Shown piece after piece: positions 24,448 to 34,593 of a stretch of 64,000 nt of DNA; within the stretch, counting starts at the first letter, position 1; each line of letters begins with the position of its first letter. Both the position numbers and the translations under genes were made by a program. The notes under the pieces are model-generated. The model made no database searches. It was given only the letters and a program-made list of their open reading frames with translations, and had not been told where the DNA came from. The DNA is taken from positions 288,891-352,890 of the forward strand of contig NMRA01000433.1 of the NCBI GenBank assembly GCA_002633005.1, read 5' to 3'. Source of the stretch: Phoronis australis. Lineage: Eukaryota > Phoronida > Phoronidae.

Positions 24448-25890
24448 GCCTGGCTTCAGGCATGTTAAAACGTTCCTAAAAGTGAATGCTAAAACTGTGT
24501 TCAGCAGGCCTGAAAACAATTCGTGCAATTAAAAATCTAATGTCTTCAATTACAATAACTATATTGATTTTTATGAATGGGAGATAACGGGATAGTGTGA
24601 ACATTTGTCCTCATATTCCGTCAAAATATTGACACCTTTCTTAACGAGCATTGCAGATTAACGACTATTCTTTCCACATTCTGTACATCTATAACTCAAT
24701 AAATATGAAATAAATTGCTGTTTGTTAACCATGAAAAAGTAAGCATAAACAATTCATTTTTCAAGTTAGCCTGCAGGAGCACAAACTTAAGACGCAAATT
24801 ACATTGTATGGTGATGGCGGCACCTAATTTGCATAAATAGTTTTTAGAGTTGCATTTTTTAGTTTTCATAAGTGATGTATTGCTCAAGAAGTACTTATAA
24901 GTAGTGTACAGGTGATACATTTCACCATTTTAAATGGTATACTGGAATTTCTATTGCAAAAATACATCTGAAATTGACAATTTGGCCGCCATTTTGTTTA
25001 TGCTAATTAGATGGTCAAAAATGCAAAATTCGGCTTGGGAACAGGGTTAGTTGAATTCGCCATGCATTGATTGTGTGAAAAAATCTTGTTCCCAACTTTT
25101 ACTAAAAATGCTTCTAGAACCTTATAGGGGGCCCTTTTCAGGAAATGCGTCTAGACTATATGCTGTGTACCCTTTTGTCAACTTGTGTCGAATCTGCTGA
25201 ACCGGTGTGCCGACATAGGGATATCTAGACTTTGCTTTACCGTTTAGGGTGACCTAGATATAGAGTTCCTGGAATTAAACAAGCATAAACATGTTATTTC
25301 CAAAAAAAGTAAAGTTACGTTAAATAATGTTGAACACCGCAGAGTGTAACACGACAATTTCTGCAATCTGCTGTCTTTTGTTCTGAAATGTGACGTGAAA
25401 TTGTTGCAAAAGAACGGCCTTTTTGCCTATATTCGTCCGGGCTTTTGCCAAGGTGCGAAGCTGTACAAAGATGGCGCTACCTGCGCGCCGTTCACTCTCC
25501 TGGCGGAGAAGTGAACTATTCCGCACACCTATACCAACTACTGTATATCGTTGAACGATCGGAAGTTGCCGTACCGAGTTACAGTCAAGCCGCGGACGAA
25601 GGTATATGTGTTCGCAAAACAATGAATATTTATTGACTTTCTAACCGACATGCATGACTAACCTGAACGCATTTGTCCAATCGCATGATATTTCGGACGC
25701 ATGTGCCTTTAGCCCTAACCGTTACGGACGATTAGACCGTGGGAATATCACTTATTTTGTAGCTGAAGCGATTTAAACGCATTGCGTTTCACGCGTCATG
25801 AATTATGCATTACGGCGTTCTATCGTTCAGTGACTTTACCAAACGTAGAGGGTTGTGAGAATGTGATAACATCTAGCTTCTTTGTTAAAG
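24448..25890. repeat. Direct duplication, copy 1 (about 1.43 kb)
   Basis: This matches 26052-27480 in the same orientation, with only scattered substitutions and one-base indels. It begins TTGCCTGGCTTCAGGC, the 3' end of the CXC relic, and ends near AACATCTAGCTTCTTTGTTAA. Inside, ACAAAGATGGCGCTACC at 25467 starts short ORFs on both strands that are intact in both copies, but I recognise no product. After the end this copy continues into unrelated sequence. Confidence 0.85.
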
Positions 25891-26051
25891 GCGAAGGCAA
25901 CCTTTTTCATGTCATTTTGAGCTAAAATAAGGTTGGTTGGTTATCCTAGACATATTTTCCACTTAATTACAGCTTTTCGTAATTTTATTAATTACTCGTC
26001 CTCTACTCCGGAAGTGACGTTTTAGGAGACAAGCGTTTCCCGCCACTTGGN

Positions 26052-27480
26052 TTTGCCTGGCTTCAGGCATGTTAAAACGTTCCAAAAAGTGAATGCTAAA
26101 ACTGTGTTCAGCAGGCCTGAAAACAATTCGTGCAATTGAAAATCTAATGTCTTCAATTACAATAACTATATTGATTTTCATGAATGGGAGATAACGGGAT
26201 AGTGTAAACATTTGTCCTCATATTCCGTCAAAATATTGACACCTTTCTTAACGAGCATTGCAGATTAACGACTATTCTTTCCACATTCTGTACATCTATA
26301 ACTCAATAAATATGAAATTGCTGTTTGTTAACCATAAAAAAGTAAGTATAAACACTTCATTTTTCAAGTTAGCCTGCAGGAGCACAAACTTAAGACGCGA
26401 ATTACATTGTATGGTGATGGCGGCACCTAATTTGCATAAATAGTTTTTAGAGTTGCATTTTTTAGTTTTCATAAGTGATGTATGGCTCAAGAAGTACTTA
26501 TAAGAAGTGTACAGGTGATACATTTCACCATTTTAAATGGTATATTGGAATTTCTATTGCAAAAATACATCTGAAATTGACAATTCGGCCGCCATTTTGT
26601 TTATGCTAATTAGATGGTCAAAAATGCAAAATTCGGCTCGGGAACAGGGTTAGTTGAATTCGCCATGCCTTGATTGTGTGAAAAAATCTTGTTCCCAACT
26701 TTTACTAAAAAATGCTTCCAGAACCTTATAGGGGGCCCTTTTCAGGAAATGCGTCTAGACTATATGCTGTGTACCCTTTTGTAAAATTGTGTCGAATCTG
26801 ATGAACCGGTGTGCCGACATAGGGATATCTAGACTTTGCTTTACCGTTTAGGGTGACCTAGATATAGAGTTCCTGGAATTAAACAAGCATAAAACATGTT
26901 ATTTCTAAAAAAGTAAAGTTACGTTAAATAATGTTGAACACCGCAGAGTGTAACACGACAATTTCTGCAATCTGCTGTGTTTTGTTCTGAAATGTGACGT
27001 GAAATTGTTGCAAAAGAACGGCCTTTTTGCCTATATTCGTCCAGGCTTTTGCCAAGGTGCGAGGCTGTACAAAGATGGCGCTACCTGCGCGCCGTTCACT
27101 CTCCTGGCGGAGAAGTGAACTATTCCGTACACCTATACCAACTACTGTATATCGTTGAACGATCGGAAGTTGCCGTACCGAGTTACAGTCAAGCCGCGGA
27201 CGAACGTATATGTGGTCGCAAAACAATGAATATTTATTGACTTTCTAACCGACATGCATGACTAACCTGAACGCATTTGTCCAATCGCATGATATTTCGG
27301 ACGCATGTTCCTTTAGCCCTAACCGTTACGGACGATTAGACCGTGGGAATATCACTTATTTTGTAGCTGAAGCGATTTAAACGCATTGCGTTTCACGCGT
27401 CATGAATTATGCATTACGGCGTTCTATCGTTCAGTGACTTTACCAAACGTAGAGGGTTGTGAGAAAGTGATAACATCTAG
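26052..27480. repeat. Direct duplication, copy 2, abutting a single N
   Basis: Second copy of the 1.43-kb unit, starting one base after the ambiguous base at 26051. It continues past the end of copy 1 into the repeat tail at 27481-27690. The single N exactly at the junction makes a local assembly problem or an allelic (false) duplication possible. Confidence 0.8.
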
Positions 27481-27690
27481 CTTCTTTGTTAACTGCCAAG
27501 CAGTCTTGTGGTTGACATGACAACAGGCAGGCCAATTATCTACCAGGCTTATTACAGACCACGTGTGAACACCGTCAAACCCAGAGTGAATTGGTACGTT
27601 CGGAAAGAATAGATTGTCTTAACTTCGGTTGTAGTTGGGCGATTTTGGCGATTCAAAAACTAAAGATGATTAACATTGACGAGAAATTCA
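27481..27690. repeat. Tail shared with the THAP repeat units
   Basis: AACTGCCAAGCA, TGACAACAGGCA, CAAACCCAGAGTGAATTGGTAC and TTGGGCGATTTTGGCGATTC are also found in this order at 35715-35890, and the first part at 46270-46364. It marks the 3' end of one repeat family. Confidence 0.75.
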
Positions 27691-28812
27691 GAATTTCTAT
27701 TAGTTTATGTTCAAATATATTTTAACTTAACTTTATTTTTAACAGCACAACCCAGTCAGGTTGGATACGATCTTCTTGGAGATCAGAGCAATTATAGAAC
27801 AAACGAGAACTGGCCCTCTAACCACAAAGGCCAGAATAGAATTCATCAGTCGCGACAACAGGGATCATCTTCCCAACTTGTTGTTGGGGTATAGAATCGA
27901 AGACGTTGGGATCAACAGGAATACGCTGTAATGCGTATAACCTGACCCACATGTACAATATACAGAGCTTTTTACAATGTACCTGATAGACTGAAACGGG
28001 GGTCAACGAGGTTAATTTTATATAATTCAAGCATCTGAATGCTTCTTTCGTCGATTTATTGGTTTTGCAATGATTGATATTGAAATTAAGTGAGATTTTC
28101 CATGCAGTGATTTTGTAACAAACAGATCCATTTCTAAAGGACAAAACAAACTTCGACAAAAGAAGATCGACCACACAATCAGTGAAAGTTAACAAATATT
28201 CCCCTCAAATGAAAAGAATCCTACGTTGACACCGTCACCGGTCGAGATTGAGCAACTCGACCGGTTTACGTACCTCGAAATCTGCCACATTGCTGAAAGC
28301 AATTAATTACATCGCCTCACTGGGTTGCTGATGTTATCGTTCTCTAAATAATGAACACTTAGTATTTTCAAATTTTCTTTTTGAAAGTTTTTAAATAACG
28401 CATTTGAATAAATCGTGAATGTTTGAAAATCGGACAAGAAATTGGACTTTCAAAACATGAATCTGGTTTACAATGCTGCGCAACATAATTGGACCAATTA
28501 CCAAATCACCAAGCACAAGTTGGACGTTGACGTACGCCAAGTGTCATCGTGCTGTTCTTGGCATGACCCACATCACCCATGTGACCCATTTCCCCATAAT
28601 GACCAAAAGGCGGAAATATGCAATCGTGCTCCTTCCAATGTCTCCCGCAAAACGGGAGCCATGATTCCAAGGTTCTGGAACCTTGAGTGTGTTTCACGGC
28701 AGTGAAACGGGTGGGTTTCTCTATGATTTTGTCGGCAGTAAGACTCCACCTTTTATATCGCATGATATGTTGGACTGCACAAGAACTAGGCTATCACATA
28801 TGAAGCGTCAAC
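27691..28812. other. Region with no recognised gene
   Basis: Two overlapping plus-strand frames at 28442-28705 remain open for 60-90 codons, but the encoded peptides match nothing I recognise. TTCCAAGGTTCTGGAACCTTGAG near 28667 is a short perfect stem-loop. Confidence 0.35.
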
Positions 28813-30113
28813 GGGTTTTTAAACGAATACCTTTGTGCGCGTTGAAATGTGCTTATTCAACGCGCACTTTTGCTTAATCAACACATAGTATTAATTATTC
28901 AACGCGGTGATATGGTTCTAAAAGTATGTATTACCTTTATGTTCTTATTCACTGATCAGAAATGCTTATTGAGCGCGTACTTTTCATCGATTTATATACA
29001 GTGTAGTCCAATCACGTCCGTGTTCTCAAATGTCAAAATGGCGGAAGACTTCTTACGTGCGTGCAAGGCCATTTTCGGAGATGGTGCTCCACCACGGCCA
29101 ATTTCTCAGTGCTGCCTCCTCGCGGCAGTACGTTAACTGAGAATTTGATTGGTTACATCGAATAACTAATTCAGTGGGATGAATAAATATAGATTATTAT
29201 ATGGCGAAGTTGTTATTCCCCAGTTGATTCTGGAGAATTATAATTCTACAACATTCACGAGGGCTCTAGATAAGCTTGAAAACGACTGAGAACTTGTAAT
29301 AATCTATTCCACATACTGAACGAGAAACATTGCAATGAATCGATCTAGCTTTCTCGACTGGCCTCGGCTTTGTAACTACTTTCTGTGTCAGAGGCCTGGG
29401 GTCGGAGCTCGTGACCTATTAAGAAACGCCGAATTATTTTTGTTAAAACAATGTTTCTTTACTCAAAACCAAGCAGAAATAAAATGAATCTATAAAATAC
29501 GCTTTAAGCAACTAGTCTAGCTTACTACACATTTTATCATGGTAATCTTTGAGCATTAAAATATCGTCTGCTAATATAGGTTACCACTGGTTACTGAGTA
29601 TAATTCCCAAGTCAAAGGATCCCGACGAAACGTTAGCTGCATTCGAACTGGAGATCGATGAGAGAAAAAGTGAGATGAATTTTACTGAATTAATGGTGTC
29701 GTTTTTATTGAAGTTGTGTGTCTTATTTTTCGTAGCGTATCAATGTCGTTACAATGCCATTTGTTAAACATGCGATTATTGGGCATGTTCATTTAAGTAT
29801 CACTTCTGCTGCTTTGTGACGACTCGAAACTCTTGCAAAGCGGGTTTGAAACCGGCTTTGGGTTTCCGCCAAAATGTAATTCAACGCGAGTTGGATAACT
29901 AAATGGGTTATTTAACGGCCACGTCGGGCTGATAATGTGGTATAAGTAATACTACGCGTTGATTAAGAAACAGTGTGCAGTGCAGAATAAGAACAGAAAG
30001 ATAATGGTTTAAGAACTAATTCAGTGCGTTGATTAAGCAATGCTGCGTTGATTAAACGACAGTACGCGTTTAGTAGGAATATTTCAAAGCGCAAGATACT
30101 CGTTTAAGAACCC
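28813..30113. mobile_element. 1.3-kb element with long terminal inverted repeats and subterminal motifs
   Basis: The left end GGGTTTTTAAACGAATACC pairs with the right end (minus strand) GGGTTCTTAAACGAGTATC. Similarity continues inward for about 130 bp (TTGAAAT, TTAATCAAC, GGTTCT, TGTTCTTATTC). The word TTAATCAACGC or ATTCAACGCG is repeated several times near both ends. A plus-strand frame at 29038-29136 begins ATGGCGGAAGACTTC (MAEDFLRACKAIFGDG) and stops after 33 codons. No transposase is recognised, so this is probably non-autonomous. Confidence 0.7.
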
Positions 30114-31506
30114 TTTACCGCTCCATAGCCACCAGCCTGCGAGTCGGCCCCTGACATTACTTGTTGTTCACACTTGAACATGCATGTACTTTGGTTATGC
30201 TAGGCAAATGGTATACAAGCTCGTTTATCATCACGTTTTCCCCCCAACTGTTTTCTAATATGCATTAGACATCTCTAGGTCACAACAAAGGTGTCACGCT
30301 GATACCGTGGGATCGTCGTGGCCTGTCTCGAATGAAAGAGTTGCGAGGGATAAAATATGTCAACGTGACAACAAACACGCCTCGACTTAATTCCCACGCA
30401 GCCGAGCGCGAGTGAATGTTTGAAGGTAAGTTGTCCCCATGAACTACAAAAATGACACCGGTAGCATATTCATTAACAGAACTTCAACTTTTGTACAGCA
30501 GTGCATTTTTGTCGAGGGACTGAAAGCGCCATGCCACCACATCAAAACCCCTAAGTTTCAATCGCTGCTGTTCTCAAGGCTGATCTATTGTTAAAGTTGG
30601 CGAGGCATGAAATAAGGCCGCGGATTGTATCTAGTCATGATAATGGAAAATAAATTTATCCTAATTAATGTAACATTCAAAACTAAAATTTCGCGAAAAT
30701 AACAACAATTTTAAGTGGCCCGTTGGCCTGAGTTATGTAATCACAGTGGGTCAATGAAATTACATTTGTACCACTGACGAGGGGCTTGCTAAAATTTTCC
30801 TGATATTTCTCGATGCTTTAAACGGTAACGACTTCCTCTCAGACTACGGTGAACTTCGTTGCATTTCGAACGCAGCGTGTTAGAAAATGTAAAACTTTGC
30901 GTGACGCATTGCAACCGAAAATGAAGAAATCATTCCTCGCTGTTGGCACTAACTTGTACTTTGCAGCTACCGATGAATAAATCTAGGCGAAATTCTAAGC
31001 ATTATTGTGGCAATGTAGAAAGCTTTTGAAAATCAGAATATAATGTTTTTAACAATTGTTCGAATTGAAATCATGTTTACTCAACGACTCTATATTTGAA
31101 ATCATCCAGTTTGTTACGTGTTGGTTAAAAATAACAATAAATTCAAATTACTATATGACGGTACCATGTAACCAGAACGTTTCTATTTGTTTTTGATTAT
31201 AACTTCATCCCCCAAATTTGCCCAAAATTCGGATTCATAGAACCACTGACGATGATATAAGGTTTCCACGTGTCCAGTACTTGTTTTTCAAGGGTCACGA
31301 CCGCTACTATGTTTGCCTTTGAAAACATTCTTCAGCATCAAGCTTGTCAAGGTTGGGCAACTGTTTTGTTAGCCTATAAGACTAGCATTCTGGCCAAGTT
31401 TCATTAAATCAACATCTATTAAACGCAAGCGGGACAATAGTTTGACGTGATGAGTTCGTTCGTCCCTTGAATGTAGCGAAACAGTCGAACCGGAACCAAG
31501 ACGCTC
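30114..31506. other. Region upstream of the cationic peptide gene
   Basis: No coding exon was recognised. At about 30410-30426 a GC-richer stretch ends GAAG|GTAAGT, a strong donor that could close a non-coding upstream exon of the plus-strand gene. A TATA box close to that gene's ATG makes such an exon unnecessary. Confidence 0.3.
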
Positions 31507-31514
31507 TATATAAT
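31507..31514 (+). promoter_or_regulatory. TATA box of the cationic peptide gene
   Basis: CTATATAA lies about 60 bp upstream of the ATG at 31574. That predicts transcription starting around 31540 and a 5' UTR of roughly 35 nt. A TATA-driven promoter fits a highly expressed secreted peptide. Confidence 0.65.
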
Positions 31515-31573
31515 GACAAGCAATGACGAGTACGAAGTATTCTGATCCAGACGTCAGACGCCAGTAGAACATC

Positions 31574-32664
31574 ATGAAGCTGGTAAGTGACTAGTGGCCG
31601 ACACGGATTTGTGCGGTTTACGTGTGAAAGTACACAGCAAATAGGAGCACTTTAAAGGGTTAGCAGAACAAAATGTTTAAATTGAACAACACTTCGGGAA
31701 CACGCGTTTTCAGTGGCTGTATTTACATGATGCACCACGTGACTATATGAGATATTAGAAAAAGAAAATCTAATAGCAAAGGCATTAAACTTTTTCAGTT
31801 GTTTCACATATATTTTATTTTTATTGGTTTATTGATGATTAGATACAATATTATATTTTTCTTTATTCATGACAGTTAAAAAAGTAAAGAGTTTTATCGG
31901 TATGAATTAAGACAAAGCAAAACTAGCAAACACGTCGACTCAAATTTTGTGTCCTTAACCACGCCTTCCAAAAATGTTTAATTGCCAATATTAAGCCCAG
32001 AATAAGGAACAGCGTCCTCGCTAACTGTGATTACTATATAGAAAGTCTCCTAGAACTGGAGTAACGGTGTTGGCATAAATAATCAAATTGTTTTCACACA
32101 TTCTACTGAAAACATTTTGGATGTGCCTTTCCCGTAGTGGAGTTAATTTAAGTGGATCAAAATGTTTGCAGCATATCAGTTTATGTTTATCGCTTAACAT
32201 TTTTTGTCATTTTGCCATTAACCTGCGTTTTATCAAGATAGCTAAAACGTATTTTTTGTTAACATTTCCAGTTCGCATTGTCTGCTCTTCTCGCTTGCTC
32301 CATCGTGCTTCTGCGTGCTGAAGATGTCGCCAGTGACGAAATGGATAATGCCGATGACGTTGCTGCAGACTTCAGCGAGCGCTCAGCTGAAGAAAATCAA
32401 CTAAGCGAAGACTTGGACGCCCGTTCACTGGAAGATGACAGTGAAGCAGACGACCAATCAGACTTAGTCGAACGCTCTGAGGGTGAAGACGAGGCCGACG
32501 AAAAGGGGGCCGACGACGGCCAAGTCGATGAACAGCAGAGATTCCTGTTCTCGAACAAGAAATGCAAAACAGTCACGAGATTTATTCGGTTTGTCAGACG
32601 CGGACGCAACTTTTACAAACTCACCAGGCCCGTCTGGAGTAGACGATGCCAAAAACCAGGGTAG
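31574..32664 (+). CDS. Secreted acidic-propiece / cationic peptide precursor (antimicrobial-peptide-like), 2 exons, complete
   Basis: Exons are 31574-31582 (only MKL, donor CTG|GTAAGT) and 32272-32664 (acceptor TTTCCAG), giving 133 residues. Residues 1-19 (MKLFALSALLACSIVLLRA) are a clear signal peptide. Residues 20-93 are a very acidic propiece with three spaced RS sites (ERSAEE at 39, ARSLED at 53, ERSEGE at 70). Residues 94-133, starting FLFSNKKCKTV, hold 13 Lys/Arg and no Asp/Glu, two cysteines (101, 129), aromatic residues, and end QKPG, where the last Gly could donate a C-terminal amide. Signal, acidic pro-region and cationic C-terminus is the layout of many antimicrobial peptide precursors (for example Hydra arminins and echinoid AMPs), but I see no sequence match. 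A neuropeptide or venom-type peptide is the alternative. A possible donor GGGTAGGT overlaps the stop; the nearby AATAAA favours the stop being real. Confidence 0.85.
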
Positions 32665-32716
32665 GTGAACATTTTTTCTGTGAACAACAAACTTCTTTCC
32701 AAGTGAACAGCACACA

Positions 32717-32722
32717 AATAAA
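32717..32722 (+). terminator. Poly(A) signal of the cationic peptide gene
   Basis: AATAAA starts 53 nt after the TAG stop codon, with a second one near 32759. Its presence supports the end of the gene at 32664 rather than further splicing. Confidence 0.65.
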
Positions 32723-32779
32723 ATGGAGACACTTGTCATTCTGACGAGAATGATATACAATAAAATATTAAACGTATTA

Positions 32780-33528
32780 CAGAATGATAATAGAAAAGCT
32801 AATGAAAAAATAAAGAATAGTAAAAACATAATCCTTTCATCACTTGTCATTCTGCTGAGAATATTTAGCATTATTATAGAGTAATAATTGAAAACCAACA
32901 AAATAATCTCAATTCCTTAATTAAACAGAAGAGGATTTTTTTGCGCTTTTCTTATGTTCCACTTGTTGAAACTACAGCACAGTTCATTCGATTTCTGTAC
33001 AGTGATGCCATCAACTGCTCAGACAGTTAAAGGAGCATGCCACCCAAAGACAACCTATTTTGTATCAATTTAGATACAGTAGTTCTACTCGATAATGGCA
33101 CGTTCGGTTGCGTTACCTGAAACCTGACGGCAGACAGAGGTGTTGAAATTATCCAAAGACGTTATTGGTTTCACACGCAGTCTCTTCAGCAGTTCACAAC
33201 AAGGGTTACTGGTGTCAGCTTATCGCTTTAATCCATCGTTTAACACCAATATATCATCAAACCTCGATGTAAAACCCTTAAAAATACACCGAGTTCTTAT
33301 ACAAACGTCTTGTTTTATTTTGCTGTTACGGATTAATTGGTATTTGGACACACCGTAGCCTATAAAGTTCGGCAGATCAATTTTCCAAGGTCCGTAGCAG
33401 GAGTTTGCCAGTGGGGTCTGTTCGGAGATAGTTCGAAGTATTCTTCATTGAAATACAGACAGGAGAACCTGTAGATCTGTGTTGTTAAGACTTGTGATTT
33501 TTTTTAGTTCTAAACACACAACACGCTT
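32780..33528. other. Region with no recognised gene
   Basis: AT-rich downstream flank of the peptide gene. Only short ORFs were seen and no second peptide precursor. Confidence 0.45.
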
Positions 33529-33640
33529 GTTATCCCGGCCAGTGGCTCGGAACCCATTCAGGCCCATCGCGACCGGACTGACTAGTTATGCCGGCCAGTG
33601 GCTCGGAACCCGATAAGGCCCGTCGCAGCCGCCGGGACTG
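33529..33640. repeat. GC-rich minisatellite, 56-bp period, two units
   Basis: Two tandem units start GTTATCCCGGCCAGTGGC (33529) and GTTATGCCGGCCAGTGGC (33585). Each contains CTCGGAACCC and GGCCC(A/G)TCGC. The same unit stands at the right edge of the assembly gap at 44131, preceded by the end of another unit (CTGACTC). Confidence 0.8.
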
Positions 33641-34151
33641 GCACGAACATAAACCAGCTCGAGTTAGAAACTAAACCTCCAGCCACGAAAAGACTATAAT
33701 AGTGAGCCAAATAAATAATGTGCACGTAATTATTTATGTGAATTAGCTACGAAACTGAAAATCTGCTTACTTGTCGGGGGCCGCAAAGTCAGGTTCCCTT
33801 TCCACAGACCGTCAGGGCAAAGGTTGTACAGTAACAATGATTTGAATAATGTATTTGTATTTCTAAATAAAGATTCCCCTAACATGTGACCATAGCATAT
33901 AAAATCGAGTTATTGTTTCACAACAGTTTTCTGTCAGTAAACACTGAATTAGCATGCGCTCACACGGCCTCGGTGCCCGGTCAATTACCTTTATTGCCTG
34001 CATCAAAAGCCGGTAACGCAGTGGTTTATTCATTGCTGGCTTCTCAACATTTGCACTTACGAATACTGCAAAGGCATTACAAATTGTACCTAATGAGACA
34101 GACTTTGTTTAAGTTCTATATAAGTATTGGTTAGGATGAGAATAATTCATT

Positions 34152-34340
34152 TTGAAACAAAGCGCAAAAAATAAACCTCTACATGACAACTCGTCTGGCG
34201 CCAATCCCGACTTAGTCAAGAGCTCATCAGACGAAGATTTGACGGTCGGATCGTTAGATTTCAAAGGCTATCAATTCGAACCAGAATACTCTGCCCAAGA
34301 AATACTAGAGGGGCGCCGTGAACATGCACAGGCACGGAAA
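34152..34340 (+). CDS. Partial exon resembling the N-terminus of P2X7-C-terminal-domain-like multicopy proteins
   Basis: The plus frame reads acidic, serine-rich sequence (SSSDEDLTVGSLDF) followed by KGYQFEPEYSAQEI. I recognise this GYQFEPEY pattern as the start of a family of invertebrate repeat-encoded proteins with a P2X7-like zinc-binding region. The frame ends at a possible donor, CGGAAA|GTATGG. The expected downstream WC-x-C/CC cysteine segment was not found. Copy B (about 44730-44890) has a one-base insertion and a two-base insertion that break the frame. Its start is not fixed. It overlaps the tail of the antisense THAP frame. Confidence 0.4.
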
Positions 34341-34593
34341 GTATGGATAGTTCTTTGGTAAGCCAGAATTCGTCAGGGAAATCACTGTCGACGAAATGCC
34401 GGCCACAGACACGGATATGTTTCAGGGCCTCATATTTGTTATGAACAGCGTACCTTTCATTCTTCACTACCGCGAGCCACTTCCTAAGCATTTCGAGCTC
34501 TCGAGGAAGTCGAAAAAACGATATACCCGCTTTCTTCGCAGCTTCATAGTTCGGACAAGCGGGAACGATGCACCGCAATACAGCGGCATTCAC
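34340..34593 (-). CDS. THAP zinc-finger domain exon, repeat-borne (copy A)
   Basis: The minus-strand frame encodes a THAP-type C2CH zinc finger: C8 and C13 in CIVPACPNY, then GISFFRLPRE, a central KWLAVVKN, and C63/H66 in RVCGRHFVD. The conserved Pro (RLPRE), Trp and Phe positions of THAP domains are present. THAP fingers bind DNA in P-element-like transposases and in host regulators. The frame begins just after a good acceptor (TCTGCAG) with no clear in-frame ATG, so this is probably an internal exon. No catalytic transposase domain was seen next to it. Copy B at 45141 is nearly identical, which implies recent duplication or selection. Confidence 0.75.

Noticed and set aside
25320-25622. 100-codon minus-strand ORF present in both tandem copies (also 26924-27226)
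   Set aside because: Its conservation is explained by the recent duplication of the whole 1.43-kb unit, and no domain was recognised.
32397-32901. Minus-strand ORFs opposite the cationic peptide gene
   Set aside because: They are the antisense shadow of the acidic propiece (serine-rich) and have no start, splice or domain support.
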